A model generated the notes under the pieces. The model searched no databases. It had not been told where the DNA came from and saw only the letters and a program-made list of their open reading frames with translations. Shown here in pieces: positions 40,478-52,044 of a stretch of DNA of 64,000 nucleotides (position 1 is its first letter; the number at the start of each line of letters is the position of its first letter). The position numbers and the translations under genes were made by a program. The stretch comes from Xestospongia muta (Eukaryota > Porifera > Demospongiae > Haplosclerida > Petrosiidae): assembly GCA_963693285.1 (NCBI GenBank), contig OY848921.1, positions 1,674,001 through 1,738,000 of the forward strand, read 5' to 3'.

Positions 40478-40790
40478 CAAAAAATTAGTAGCTTGATAAT
40501 AATATAATTTTGTAAAGAGAATAACGCTGAGTCACTTTTGTCACTGCCCAGACTGTGTCAAAACTGTCTTTGGTAGGAAGTAGACCACTAGTCTACACTT
40601 TATTTTGACAGATATATATAATATATCCAGTATATAATCACTATTAACAATGAGTTCAGTTAACAGAAGGTAGTATAGAGTCCAGTTAGTCAATCAGATC
40701 TTTATGTCCTTGGTTCATAAAATGTTTAATATTCAGTTGTAATTTATTTGCTTACCTGGAACAACAAGAAGGGGGGGGGGCTAGCAACCA
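40478..40790 (-). promoter_or_regulatory. Putative leader exon and 5'UTR intron of the 36568-40422 gene
   Basis: The minus strand has TTGTTCCAG|GTAAGCAAAT (40756/40755) and an acceptor CTAATTTTTTGACAG. A run of ten G on the plus strand (40771-40780), hence poly-C in the leader, lies just upstream of the donor. Confidence 0.4.
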
Positions 40791-40832
40791 CAGGAATGTG
40801 TTTAATCCTTTCAAGTTGTATAATATAATTGT

Positions 40833-41125
40833 CCAAATAAGGTTATTATAGTAAAGTTATTTAAACTACTCACTGAATCATTAGCTGGTTGCTATGCACT
40901 AATATATATATTATGTACCAAGTTATTTGTACTATCAGTAATTGAATTCCATAGCATAATTGACTCATGTATTGTAAGCTATAAATTGCGTGGTTGATAG
41001 AAGTAACTTTAACTGACTTTTAACAGCTGCTAGCAATCTTCATAATACGCTCATAAAATATGCTGACACAGCCAAGTTAGTATATATCAGTAGTTATTAA
41101 CTATATATTTGTCTCTATGTTGTAG
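40833..41125. repeat. Left end of the 11.4-kb tandem duplication (unit 1)
   Basis: Sequence from TCCAAATAAGGTTATTATAG at about 40833 onward recurs from about 52236, directly after the PISD fragment P3. This marks the tandem-duplication boundary. Confidence 0.75.
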
Positions 41126-41521
41126 TGAGAATATAGTCAGAATACTTAACAATAAACTAATGAATATAGAGAGAGCATTTATTTTACCAGAAGGATTACC
41201 AGGACGACCTTATTATAAGTAAGAAACAATATTTTATATACATGTACTTCACTTAAGAACAATGGTTGATCCTTCTATCTGTCCATTCTCTTCTCTATCC
41301 ATCCATTCTTTCCTCTCTTTCTTTCTCCATACAGACATGTTATCTTTGCTCCTAGTTCAGTCAACTCATATTCAGGTGCTTCTTTTCCAGGAGTAGTAGA
41401 TAGTATCTTTAATGCTACAACATTAGAAGATTGGAATGAAGTACATCATCAGCTGGATATAGTAGCTATCCATGTACGCTATGCTACACAAATTATGAAT
41501 CAATCCAGTGACGAGTGTTGA
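41126..41521 (+). pseudogene. NAALADase-like 3' exons, copy C
   Basis: Exons 41126-41218 and 41335-41521 keep correct splice sites and phase and encode IERAFILPEGLPGRPYYK then [19 protein letters not shown]. The end differs from copy B: a short change gives QSSDEC and TGA at 41519-41521 instead of QPSVEWVN. No peptidase part is present. Confidence 0.72.
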
Positions 41522-42220
41522 ATGGTTTTAATTATGTGTGAACTATTGTAACTGAAGTTACTGAATGAAAAATAATGTGACAACATTATATATATATGTA
41601 AATTTAATAACAGATATGACCTTTTAATTTGATAACCTTTTACGACATTTGAGGTTTTCTTCTCATTTTACTAAATATTATTAAACTATTGTTCTTGTGG
41701 TATAGAGTATTATCTTCTCATTATTCACAAGACATTCCTTAGAACCAAACTAATCATTTTATTATATCAGTTGTAGCAGAAGTAATGTCCTTCATCTACT
41801 AACTGATTTAATATCTTGTATGTTACAAATGACTGTAGTGGTCCCATATATATTTATAATTATAAGGTGTTATCATTAATAACAAATATATAATACTGCA
41901 ACTAATCAGTTATTAATTATGAATATGTATAAATCAATATAATATAATTAATGTTAATGTTTTGTATCTCCTAACTGATGACTGGTTACTAAAAAAGGAA
42001 AAAATACATTAAACATTATAATAATGATGAAGTTAACAAATAGTATATATGACTTTCATGATAAATATTACTTTGTTGAATGCTTTATAAAGGGAACATT
42101 AATTCATATCTAGTTTATATGTAATTAATAGTGTTCTATTTATTATTAGGATTAATATTTCCTTATTTTTTGTACTTTATCTTACCTGCTACTATAGTAT
42201 GTCCGAGTTGAGAAGAGCCC
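41522..42220. other. 3' flank and 3'UTR intron region of the 42225 gene
   Basis: No coding frame is supported. A predicted 3'UTR intron (41989-42185) has donor GCAG|GTAAGATAAAG and acceptor CCTTTTTTAG. GTATGTCCGAGTTGAG at 42197-42212 matches the terminal repeat of the element at 34350. Confidence 0.5.
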
Positions 42221-42224
42221 CTTA

Positions 42225-45200
42225 TTAAAAATATAATAAGCAATCAGTTAGTAGACCGTCAGGTATAGGTTGACACTGCCAATGACTCTCCATCCTGGAA
42301 TCAGCAATCTGTTGATATTCCTTCACTGGTGTATCCTGACTCAGCAATTGACTCTTCATCATCGTTATCAAATAGGCATTAGTTTCTAGAAGTAATGATA
42401 CAATGTCATGATGATTTTGTTGATAAGCTATATCTAGAGGTGTCAAACCTGACTTATCTCTCATAAGTGGATTGGCACCACCATCCAGTAGCTGTCTAAC
42501 AATATTTTTATGTCCATAATAACTAGCAAAATGTAATGCTGTAATATCAGTAGGAGTTTGATCATTAATATTAACTTGAGCTTTCAATAACTCTGTCACA
42601 ACTAGATTATGCCCTTTAGAAGAGGCTATCATAAGAGGTGTCCAACCATTGCTCCTAGCTAGATTAGGATCTGCTCCATTATTAAGTAAAATAGAAACGA
42701 CAGAAGAATGACCATTCTGGCTAGCAATATAAATGGATGTTGTTCCTTCTTTCCCTTGGGTATTTATTGAAACATTATTTTGACTGGCTAGTGGCCAACC
42801 TTCATTATTAGCTAGGTTAGGATCTGCCCCCTTGTTAAGTAACATAGAAACGACAGAAGAATGACCATTCTGGCTAGCAATATAAATAGCCGTTATTCCA
42901 TTTTTGATTTGGGTATTTATTGGAACATTCTTTTCTAGTAATAATTTAATGATATCAACATGACCTTTTTGACTGGCTATAATCAGAGGTGTTGCACCAT
43001 CATTATCAGCTAGGTTAGGATCTGCTCCATTGTTAAGTAAGATAGAAACAACTGAAGAGTGACCATTCTGACTAGCAATATAAATGGGAGTTGCCCCATT
43101 TTTGTCTTGGGAATTTACTGGAACATGCTTCTCTAATAATAATTTAACAACATCACCATGACCAGTGAGACAGGCTGCCAAAAGAGGTGTCCAGCCAAAA
43201 ATGTTAGCTAAATTAATGTCTGCCCCTTTGTTAAGTAATTTAGAAACAACAGAAGAGTGACCATTCTGACTAGCAATATAAATAGCAGTTATTCCTTCTT
43301 TATTTTGGGCATTTACAGGAACTTTCTTCTCTAGTAATAACTCAACAACACCAATGCGACCATTCTTACTTGCCATCATAAGCGGTGTCCAACCATCATT
43401 ATCAGGTAGATTAGCATCTGCTCCATTGTTAACTAAGATAGAAACTACAGAAGATAGACCATTCTGGCTAGCGATATAAATGGCAGTTACTCCTTCTTTG
43501 CTTTGGTTATTTACAGGAACTTTCTTCTCTAGTACTAACTTAACAACATCACCATGACCATTTTGGCTTGCTATTATAAGAGGTGTCCAGCCATCATATG
43601 TGGTTATGTTAGGGTCTGCCCCATTATTAAGTAAGATAGAAACTACAGAAGAGTGACCAATATAGCTAGCAATGAAAATGGCTGTTATTCCATTTTTAAC
43701 TTGGGTGTTTACTGGAACATTCTTCTCTAGTAATAACTGAACAACATTAACATGACCATTCTGACTTGCCATCATAAGAGGTGTCCAGCCATCATTAGCA
43801 GGTAGATTAGCATCTGCCCCATTGTTAAGTAAGATATAAACAACAGAAGAGTGACCATTCTGGCTAGCAAGATAAATAGCTGTTATTCCATGATTATTTT
43901 GAATATTTACAGGAATTTTCTTCTCTAATAGTAACTCAACAACACCATCATGACCATTCTTACTTGCCATCATAAGAGGTGTCCAACCATCATTATCAGC
44001 TAGACTAATATCTGCTCCATTGTTAACTAAGATAAAAACAACAGAAGAATGACCATTCTGGCTAGCAATATAAATGGCAGTTGCTCCTTCTTTGTTTTGG
44101 ATATTTACAGGAACTTTCTTCTCTAGAAATAACTTAACAACATCATTGTGACTGTTTTGACTGGCTATCATAAGAGGTGTCCAGCCATCATATGTAGTTA
44201 TGTTAGGATCTGCACCATAATTAAGTAAGGTAGAAACAACAGAAGAGTGACCATTCTGACTAGCAATATAAATAGCAGTTATTCCTTCTTTATTTTTGGT
44301 ATTTACAGGAACTTTCTTGTCTAGTAAAAACTCAACAACACTACCATAACCAGTGAGACTTGCTACCATAAGAGGTGTCAAGCCATCATTGTTAGCTAGG
44401 TTAGGGTCTGCCCCATTGTTAAGTAAGGTAGAAACAACAGAAGAATGACCATGGTGACTAGCAATATAAATGGCAGTTATTCCATTTCTGGCTTGAGTAT
44501 TTATTGAAACATTCTTCTCCAGCAATAATTCAATGACATCATTATGACCATTTTGACTGGCTACAATTAGAGGTGTTGCACCATCATTATCAGCTAGGTT
44601 AGGATCTGCTCCATTGTTAAGTAAGATAGAAACAACTGAAGAGTGACCGTTCTGACTAGCAATATAAATAGGAGTTGCCCCATTTATGTCTTGGGAATTT
44701 ACTGGAACATGCTTCTCTAATAATAATTTAACAACATCGCCATGACCAGTGAGACTGGCTGCCATAAGAGGTGTCCAGCCAAAAATGTTAGCTAAATTAA
44801 TGTCTGCCCCTTTGTTAAGTAAGTTAGAAATAACAGAAGAGTGACCATTCTGGCTAGCGAGATAAATAGCTGTTAATCCATATTTATTTTGGATATTTAC
44901 AGGAATTTTATTCTCTAGTAATAACTCAACAACATCATCATGACCATTCTTACTTGCCATCATAAGTGGTGTCCATCCATCATTATCAGGTAGATTAGCA
45001 TCTGCCTCATCGTTAAGTAAGATAAAAACAACAGAAGATAGACCATTTTGGCTAGCAATATAAATAGCCGTTACTCCTTTTTTGTTTTGCTTATTTACAA
45101 GAACTTTCTTCTCTAATAATAACTTAACAACATCACCATGACCATTTTGGCTGGCTATCATAAGAGGTGTCCAGCCATCATATGTGGTTATGTTAGGGTC

Positions 45201-48200
45201 TGCCCCATTATTAAGTAAGATAGAAACTACAGAAGAGTGATCATTCTGGCTAGCAAAATAAATGGCCAATAGTCCTTCTTTGTTTTGGATATTCACAGGA
45301 ACTTCCTTTTCTAGTAAAAACTTAACAACATCACCATGACCATTTTGACTGGCTATCATTAGAGGTGTAGAACCATCATTTAGAGTCATGTTAGGGTCTG
45401 CACCATTATTAAGTAAGATAGAAATTACAGAAGAGTGACCAATATAGCTAGCAACGAAAATGGCTGTTATTCCATTTTTAACTTGGGTGTTTACCGGAAC
45501 ATTCTTCTCTAGTAATAACTGAACAACATTAGCATGACCATTCTGACTTGCCATCATAAGAGGTGTCCAACCATCATTATCAGCTAGATTAATATCTGCT
45601 CCATTGTTAACTAAGATAAAAACAACAGAAGAATGACCGTTCTGGCTAGCAATATAAACGGCAGTTGCTCCTTCTTTGTTTTGGATATTTACAGGAACTT
45701 TCTTCTCTAGAAATAACTCAACAACATCACCATGACTGTTTTGACTGGCTATCATAAGAGGTGTCCAGCCATCATTTCTAGTTATGTTAGGATCTGCCCC
45801 ATTGTTAAGTAAAATAGAAACAACAGAAGAGTGACCATTCTGGCTAGCAATAGAAATAGCTGTAATTCCATCTGTGCTTTGGGTATTTACAGGAACATTC
45901 TTCTCTAGTAATAACTCAACAACACTACCATAACCAGTGAGACTTGCTACCATAAGAGGTGTCAAGCCATCATTGTTAGCTAGGTTAGGGTCTGCCCCAT
46001 TGTTAAGTAAGGTAGAAACAACAGAAGAATGACCATGGTGACTAGCAATATAAATGGCAGTTATTCCATTTCTGGCTTGAGTATTTATTGAAACATTCTT
46101 CTCCAGCAATAATTCAATGACATCATTATGACCATTTTGACTGGCTACAATTAGAGGTGTTGCACAATAATTGTCAGGTATGTTAGGATCTGCCCCATTG
46201 TTAAGTAAAATAGAAACGACAGAAAAGTGACCATTCTGGCTAGCAAGATAAATAGAGGTTGCTCCATTTTTGGCTTGGGAATTTACTGGAATATTCTTCT
46301 CTAGTAATAACTTAACAACATCGCCATGACCAGTGAGGCTGGCTACCATAAGAGGTGTCAAACCATCATTGTTAGCTAGGTTAGGGTCTGCCCCATTGTT
46401 AAGTAAAGTAGAAACTATAGAAAAGTAACCATTATGGCTAGCAAGATAAATAGAGGTTGCTCCATTTTTGGCTTGGGAATTTACTGGAATATTCTTCTCT
46501 AGTAATAACTTAACAACATCGCCATGACCAGTGAGGCTGGCTACCATAAGAGGTGTCAAACCATCATTGTTAGCTAGGTTAGGGTCTGCCCCATTGTTAA
46601 GTAAAGTAGAAACTATAGAAAAGTAACCATTATGGCTAGCAATACCAATGGCTGTTTCTCCTTCTTTGTTTTGGGTATTTACAGGAACTTTCTTCTGTAG
46701 TAATAACTTAACAACATCACTATGACCAGTGAGACTGGCTGCCATAAGAGGTGTTGAGCCATCGTTGTTAGCTAATTTTGGGTTTGCTCCATCGCTAAGT
46801 AAGCTAGAAACAACAGAAGAGTGACCATTATGACTAGCAATATAAATAGCAGTTACTCCTTCTTTGTTTTGGGTATTTATAGGAACTTTCTCTTTTAGTA
46901 ATAACTTAACAACATTGACATGACCAGTGAGACTGGCTATCATAAGAGGTGTCCAACCATTGGTCTTAGCTAGATTAGGATCTGCTCCATTGTTAAGTAA
47001 AATAGAAACAGCAGAAGAGTGACCACTCTGGCCAGCAATATAAATGGCAGTTATTCCATTTCTGGCTTGAGTATTTATTGAAACATTCTTCTTCAGCAAT
47101 AATTCAATGACATCATTATGACCATTTTGGCTGGCTATAATCAGAGGTGTTGCACCATCATTATCAGCTATGTTAGGATCTGCCCCATTGTTAAGTAAAA
47201 TAGAAACAGCAGAAGAGTGACCATTCTGGCTAGCAAGATAAATAGAAGTTGCTCCATTTTTGGCTTGAGAATTTACTGGAATATTCTTCTCTAGTAATAA
47301 CTCAACAATATCACCATGACCAGTGAGACTGGCTGCCATAAGAGGTGTCAAACCATCGTTGTTAGCTAGGTTAGGGTCTGCCCCATTGTTGAGTAAGGTA
47401 GAAACTGTAGAAAAGTAACCATTATGGCTAGCAATACCAATGGCTGTTTCTCCTTCTTTGTTTTGGGTATTTACAGGAACTTTCTTCTCTAGTAATAACT
47501 GAACAACATTGTCATGACCAGTGAGACTGGCTGCCATAAGAGGTGTTAAGCCATCATTGTTAGCTATATTAGGGTCTGCCCCATTGCTAAGTAAGGTAGA
47601 AACAACAGAAGAATGACCATTCTGGCTAGCAATATAAATAGCTGTTATTCCATTTTTGATTTGGGTATTTATTGAAGCATTCTTCTCTAGTAATAACTCA
47701 ATGACATCACTGTGACCATTATGACTGGCTACAATCAGAGGGGTTGCACCATCATTAATATTATCAGCTAAGTTAGGGTTTGCTCCATTATTAAGTAAAA
47801 TAGAAACAACAGATGAGTGACCATTCTGGCTAGCAAGATAAATAGAGGTTGCTCCATTTTTGGCTTGAGAATTTACTGATATATTCTTCTCTAGTAATAA
47901 CTCAACAATATCACCATGACCAGTGAGACTGGCTGCCATAAGAGGTGTCAAACTATCATTGTTAACTAGGTTAGGGTCTGCCCCATTGTTAAGTAAGGTA
48001 GAAACTATAGAAAAGTAACCATTATGGCTAGCAATACCAATGGCTGTTTCTCCTTCTTTGTTTTGGGTATTTACAGGAACTTTCTTTTGTAGTAATAACT
48101 TAACAACATCACTATGACCAGTGAGACTGGCTGCCATAAGAGGTGTTGAGCCATCATTGTTAGCTAATTTTGGGTTTGCTCCATTGCTAAGTAAGGTAGA

Positions 48201-50825
48201 AACAACAGACAAATGACCATTCTGGCTAGCAATATAAATAGCTGTTATTCCATTTTTGATCTGGGTATTTATTGAAACATTCCTCTCTAGTAATAACTCA
48301 ATGACATCACTGTGACCATTTTGACTGGCTACAATCAGAGGGGTTGCACCATCATTATCGGCTAGGTTCGGATTTGCTCCATTGTTTAGTAAGCTAGAAA
48401 CAACAGAAGAGTGATCATTTTGGCTAGCAAGATAAATAGAAGTTGCTCCATTTTTGGCTTGGAAATTTATTGGAATATTCTTCTCTAGTAATAACTCAAC
48501 AACTTCACCATAACCAGTGAGACTGGCTGCCATAAGAGGTGTCAAGCCATTATTTCTAGCTAGATTAGGATCTGCCCCATTGTTAAGTAAGGTAGAAACA
48601 ACAGAAGAGTGACCATTCTGACTAGCAATATAAATAGCAGTTATTCCTTCTTTGTTTTGGGCATTTACAGGAACTTTCTTCTCTAGTAATAACTCAGCAA
48701 CACCAACATGACCATTCTGACTTGCTATCATAAGAGGTGTCCAACCATCATTAACAGGTAGATTAGCATCTGCTCCATTGTTAAGTAAGGTAGAAACAAC
48801 AGAAGAATGACCATTCTGGCTAGCAATAAAAATTGCAGATACTCCTTCTTTGTTTTTGGCATTTACAGGAACTTTCTTCTGCAGTAATAACTTAACAACA
48901 TTGTTATGACCATTTACACTGGCTACAATAAGAGGTGTCCAGCCATCATTTGTAGGTATGTTAGGATCTGCCCCATTGTTAAGTAAAATAGAAACAACAG
49001 AAAAGTGACCATACTGGCTAGCAAGATAAATAGAGGTTGCTCCATTTTTGACTTGGGAATTTACTGGAATATTCTTCTCTAGTAATAACTTAACAATATC
49101 ACCATGACCAGTGAGGCTGGCTACCATAAGAGGTGTCAAACCATCATTATTAGCTAGGTTAGGGTCTGCCCCATTGTTAAGTAAGGTAGAAACTATAAAA
49201 AAGTAACCATTATGGCTAGCAATACCAATGGCTGTTTCTCCGTCTTTGTTTTGGATATTTACAGGAACTTTCTTCTGCAGTAATAACTCAACAACATCAC
49301 CATAACCAGTGAGACTGGCTGCCATAAGAGGAGTCAAGCCAGCTAGGTTAGGGTTTCCTTCATTGTTAAGCAAGGTAGAAACTATAAAAGAGTGACCATT
49401 GTGACTAGCGATATAAATGGCCGTTATTCCTTTTTTGTTTTGGGTATTTACACGAACATTCTTCTTTAGTAATAAATTAACAACATCATCTTGACCATTT
49501 TGACTGGCTTGAATAAGAGGTGTTGTACCATCATTGTTAGCTAGGTTTGGGTCTATCCCATTACTAAGTAAGATAGAGACAACTGAAGAGTGACCATATT
49601 TACTAGCAATGTGTAACACAGTGCTACCATTATCATTTTTTATTTTAGATAAAGCAGATATTACTGTTTCACCTGACTGTGTTAGTAGGTTAGGACTACG
49701 ACCTACTTCAAGAAGAAGAGATATAGCAGAAAGAGGACCACCAGATTGAACTGCTCTCAGCAGAGCTGAGTCAAATGTCATGTCATCTTGTGAGTCTTTA
49801 TTGTTAAAGACTACAATAGTACCTACTGTTAATGAGATGACTCCAATTGCTTTTAACATTTCATTTTCAAGTCTGGACAATCTCTCTGTCAGAATGAAGA
49901 AAGCTATGACTTCAGGAACACTCCACACAACACACATACAACCTTCTTTGACAGAAGTAACATTAAGATAATCTGTATATTCTTCAAAAAGGAGCTTTGA
50001 CAGAAACTCACCATTCTCAAATGTGACATCTCGCCACATTTCCTTCACTTTCAATACTACCTTGATTTTACTTGGTATATTTGGTTTTATGTTATCAATA
50101 AAATCTTTTATTTTTGTTGACCTTTTAAATGAACCTAAATCATCTTGATATTCCTGCACTTTACTGGGCAAGTCAGTGTCTGAAAGAAAATCTACAACTA
50201 TATCTTTGAGAGGTTTACATTTGAGGTAATGCCAGTGGTTATCTAGTATATTAAACAGCATGTTGTATGTGATTTGATCATCAGATAGATCTGGTAATGG
50301 CATTGGACTATTCTTTAGTCGTGTTTTTATGTATCGATAAAATGGTAAAGGGTCCGTTAATCTTTCTTGAAAGTATTTAAATGCATCTTTAACTAAATTG
50401 GCAAATCTACGTTCAAAGACACTGATTTTTTTCACTATGTACTCCTTTACAACAAATTCAATTGGTTGTTGGTCATCAGCTGTAGTTTGGTCATCAATTA
50501 AACCACTAGAACTTTCACGTCGTGAAGTGGATGGTACTAGATCTATAATAGTAGCATACTTTGTTCTAATGTTCTCAGCAACTCTACTGTTCACTTTTTC
50601 TACTGCATCAGCTATTGTACACCATGAATGTACAGTGTTGGTTTGATCTAGCCATTTTTGTAAAGAATGCCTTTTGCACTGGTATATTTTTGAAAACCGC
50701 CCTCTGATATCCTCAATATCAACAAGATCTACCTTGAGATACAAAGCTACTTGATCCCATTTTACTACTTCCCTCAGTTCATGACATAATAGATGAAGAG
50801 TAGGTGGACTTAGATAATCAGACAT
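42225..50825 (-). CDS. Giant Death-ankyrin protein, 2,866 residues
   Basis: The start MSDYLSPPTLHLLC at 50825 is preceded by a plausible acceptor (TTGTTATAG). One Death domain occupies residues about 1-95 (KWDQVALYLKVDLVDIEDIR; WLDQTNTVHSWCTIADAVEK). The conserved helical domain (HYLKCKPLKDIVVDFLSD; EGCMCVVWSVPEVIAFFILT) ends near 345. About 74 ankyrin repeats cover 350-2805, with repeated blocks such as TGHGDIVELLLEKNIPVNSQ. One repeat near 2640 is shortened (NNEGWPLASQNNVS). The C-terminus has a single TPVKEYQQIADS unit and then a gene-specific end, LLTDCLLYF, where the paralogue at 53538 has a different tail; the change coincides with a transposon-end-like sequence. One uninterrupted 8.6-kb exon. 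Confidence 0.9.
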   Translation of the reverse strand: MSDYLSPPTLHLLCHELREVVKWDQVALYLKVDLVDIEDIRGRFSKIYQCKRHSLQKWLDQTNTVHSWCTIADAVEKVNSRVAENIRTKYATIIDLVPSTSRRESSSGLIDDQTTADDQQPIEFVVKEYIVKKISVFERRFANLVKDAFKYFQERLTDPLPFYRYIKTRLKNSPMPLPDLSDDQITYNMLFNILDNHWHYLKCKPLKDIVVDFLSDTDLPSKVQEYQDDLGSFKRSTKIKDFIDNIKPNIPSKIKVVLKVKEMWRDVTFENGEFLSKLLFEEYTDYLNVTSVKEGCMCVVWSVPEVIAFFILTERLSRLENEMLKAIGVISLTVGTIVVFNNKDSQDDMTFDSALLRAVQSGGPLSAISLLLEVGRSPNLLTQSGETVISALSKIKNDNGSTVLHIASKYGHSSVVSILLSNGIDPNLANNDGTTPLIQASQNGQDDVVNLLLKKNVRVNTQNKKGITAIYIASHNGHSFIVSTLLNNEGNPNLAGLTPLMAASLTGYGDVVELLLQKKVPVNIQNKDGETAIGIASHNGYFFIVSTLLNNGADPNLANNDGLTPLMVASLTGHGDIVKLLLEKNIPVNSQVKNGATSIYLASQYGHFSVVSILLNNGADPNIPTNDGWTPLIVASVNGHNNVVKLLLQKKVPVNAKNKEGVSAIFIASQNGHSSVVSTLLNNGADANLPVNDGWTPLMIASQNGHVGVAELLLEKKVPVNAQNKEGITAIYIASQNGHSSVVSTLLNNGADPNLARNNGLTPLMAASLTGYGEVVELLLEKNIPINFQAKNGATSIYLASQNDHSSVVSSLLNNGANPNLADNDGATPLIVASQNGHSDVIELLLERNVSINTQIKNGITAIYIASQNGHLSVVSTLLSNGANPKLANNDGSTPLMAASLTGHSDVVKLLLQKKVPVNTQNKEGETAIGIASHNGYFSIVSTLLNNGADPNLVNNDSLTPLMAASLTGHGDIVELLLEKNISVNSQAKNGATSIYLASQNGHSSVVSILLNNGANPNLADNINDGATPLIVASHNGHSDVIELLLEKNASINTQIKNGITAIYIASQNGHSSVVSTLLSNGADPNIANNDGLTPLMAASLTGHDNVVQLLLEKKVPVNTQNKEGETAIGIASHNGYFSTVSTLLNNGADPNLANNDGLTPLMAASLTGHGDIVELLLEKNIPVNSQAKNGATSIYLASQNGHSSAVSILLNNGADPNIADNDGATPLIIASQNGHNDVIELLLKKNVSINTQARNGITAIYIAGQSGHSSAVSILLNNGADPNLAKTNGWTPLMIASLTGHVNVVKLLLKEKVPINTQNKEGVTAIYIASHNGHSSVVSSLLSDGANPKLANNDGSTPLMAASLTGHSDVVKLLLQKKVPVNTQNKEGETAIGIASHNGYFSIVSTLLNNGADPNLANNDGLTPLMVASLTGHGDVVKLLLEKNIPVNSQAKNGATSIYLASHNGYFSIVSTLLNNGADPNLANNDGLTPLMVASLTGHGDVVKLLLEKNIPVNSQAKNGATSIYLASQNGHFSVVSILLNNGADPNIPDNYCATPLIVASQNGHNDVIELLLEKNVSINTQARNGITAIYIASHHGHSSVVSTLLNNGADPNLANNDGLTPLMVASLTGYGSVVELLLEKNVPVNTQSTDGITAISIASQNGHSSVVSILLNNGADPNITRNDGWTPLMIASQNSHGDVVELFLEKKVPVNIQNKEGATAVYIASQNGHSSVVFILVNNGADINLADNDGWTPLMMASQNGHANVVQLLLEKNVPVNTQVKNGITAIFVASYIGHSSVISILLNNGADPNMTLNDGSTPLMIASQNGHGDVVKFLLEKEVPVNIQNKEGLLAIYFASQNDHSSVVSILLNNGADPNITTYDGWTPLMIASQNGHGDVVKLLLEKKVLVNKQNKKGVTAIYIASQNGLSSVVFILLNDEADANLPDNDGWTPLMMASKNGHDDVVELLLENKIPVNIQNKYGLTAIYLASQNGHSSVISNLLNKGADINLANIFGWTPLMAASLTGHGDVVKLLLEKHVPVNSQDINGATPIYIASQNGHSSVVSILLNNGADPNLADNDGATPLIVASQNGHNDVIELLLEKNVSINTQARNGITAIYIASHHGHSSVVSTLLNNGADPNLANNDGLTPLMVASLTGYGSVVEFLLDKKVPVNTKNKEGITAIYIASQNGHSSVVSTLLNYGADPNITTYDGWTPLMIASQNSHNDVVKLFLEKKVPVNIQNKEGATAIYIASQNGHSSVVFILVNNGADISLADNDGWTPLMMASKNGHDGVVELLLEKKIPVNIQNNHGITAIYLASQNGHSSVVYILLNNGADANLPANDGWTPLMMASQNGHVNVVQLLLEKNVPVNTQVKNGITAIFIASYIGHSSVVSILLNNGADPNITTYDGWTPLIIASQNGHGDVVKLVLEKKVPVNNQSKEGVTAIYIASQNGLSSVVSILVNNGADANLPDNDGWTPLMMASKNGRIGVVELLLEKKVPVNAQNKEGITAIYIASQNGHSSVVSKLLNKGADINLANIFGWTPLLAACLTGHGDVVKLLLEKHVPVNSQDKNGATPIYIASQNGHSSVVSILLNNGADPNLADNDGATPLIIASQKGHVDIIKLLLEKNVPINTQIKNGITAIYIASQNGHSSVVSMLLNKGADPNLANNEGWPLASQNNVSINTQGKEGTTSIYIASQNGHSSVVSILLNNGADPNLARSNGWTPLMIASSKGHNLVVTELLKAQVNINDQTPTDITALHFASYYGHKNIVRQLLDGGANPLMRDKSGLTPLDIAYQQNHHDIVSLLLETNAYLITMMKSQLLSQDTPVKEYQQIADSRMESHWQCQPIPDGLLTDCLLYF

Positions 50826-50859
50826 TGTAAATCATGAACTATAACAATTACTAACAACT

Positions 50860-51450
50860 GTAAAGTAAATAATGCAAGTCAAGAATGGACAGTGATAATA
50901 AGATGCTAATAGTAGCTGTGTCACAGCAGATATCGATACAACTGAGACTGGTAATGGGTGCACTAAAAATCACTATGTTCCCAATAGATATTGAGGCAAT
51001 TGGACTGGTATTGAGAACGCTAACAGTTGCTATGTCACAGAAGATATTGAGGCAATTGAAAATGGTATAGAAAATGCTAAAGTTGCTATATTACTGTAGA
51101 TAACAAGGCTTGTAAAGACTTTTATTGAGAACGCTAACAGTTGCTATGTCACAGCAGATGTTGAAGCTTGTTGAGACTAGTATTGAGAATAATAATAGTT
51201 GCTATATCACTGTAGATAATAAGGCTTGTTAATACTGGTATTGAGAACGCTAACAGTCACTAAGTCACAACAGATGTTGAGGCTTGTTGAGACTGGTATT
51301 GAGAATCTAACAATTGCTATGTCACAGCAGATATTGAGGTTTGTTGAGAACGCTTATAGTTGCTATGTCACAGCAGACACTGAGGTTTGTTGAAACTGGT
51401 ATTGAGAATGCTAACAGTTGCTACGTCACTGTAGATATTGAAGTATTAAT
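50860..51450. repeat. Minisatellite of about 55-60 bp units in the 5'UTR intron (copy 3)
   Basis: About ten units with GAGAACGCTAACAGTTGCTA and TGTCACAGCAGATATTGAGG cores, between the ATG at 50825 and the donor at 51720. More diverged than copies 1 and 4. Confidence 0.88.
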
Positions 51451-51720
51451 TAAGAGTAGACTGGTATAAAGATTTAATTTCTGTCTTTGTTAAGGCTACA
51501 AGGCCCTAACACTGACATATAACTGATATTAACAGAAATATAGAACAATAAGTAGATATCTTGGTTACTTATCACTAATTTAGAGAAAAGCACTGACCGT
51601 GATAACAGATCTCTCCTGATTAGTTTTATTAAACTCTTTTATGTTGAGATAGCTTAGACTGCAATTCTAAATCTGTTAAAAACAAAATAGATAAATGTGA
51701 GAGGATTCGAGAGAGCTTAC

Positions 51721-51780
51721 CAGAAGAGCAGCCCCACCCTTTTGTAGAACAACAAAACAACAAAATTAAGGTGGGGCGCT
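51721..51780 (-). promoter_or_regulatory. Putative 5'UTR exon end with GCCCCACC/GGTGGGGC hairpin (copy 3)
   Basis: Perfect 8-bp arms with a slightly longer, AACAACAAAA-rich loop precede the minus-strand donor CTTCTG|GTAAGCTC at 51720/51721. It belongs to the 42225-50825 gene. Confidence 0.45.
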
Positions 51781-52044
51781 CACTAAAATTAACCCTTTGT
51801 TTACTCAAATACTACAAAATGTAAGAGCTGAGGTAAATGAGGAGGAAGTTAGACGTGGGTTTCTATCATTGATATCTAATATCAAAGTACTTTATAAGAG
51901 GCTTAGTTGTAGGCTGTAGCTATACAGTGAAAATTTGTATCTAATTCAACCACAGACATGATCATCTTGGATTTTGAATTTGTTTTAAATTCCGTACAAA
52001 ATTAATGAAAGTTGATTCATATATTATCAATAATTTGAAAATAT

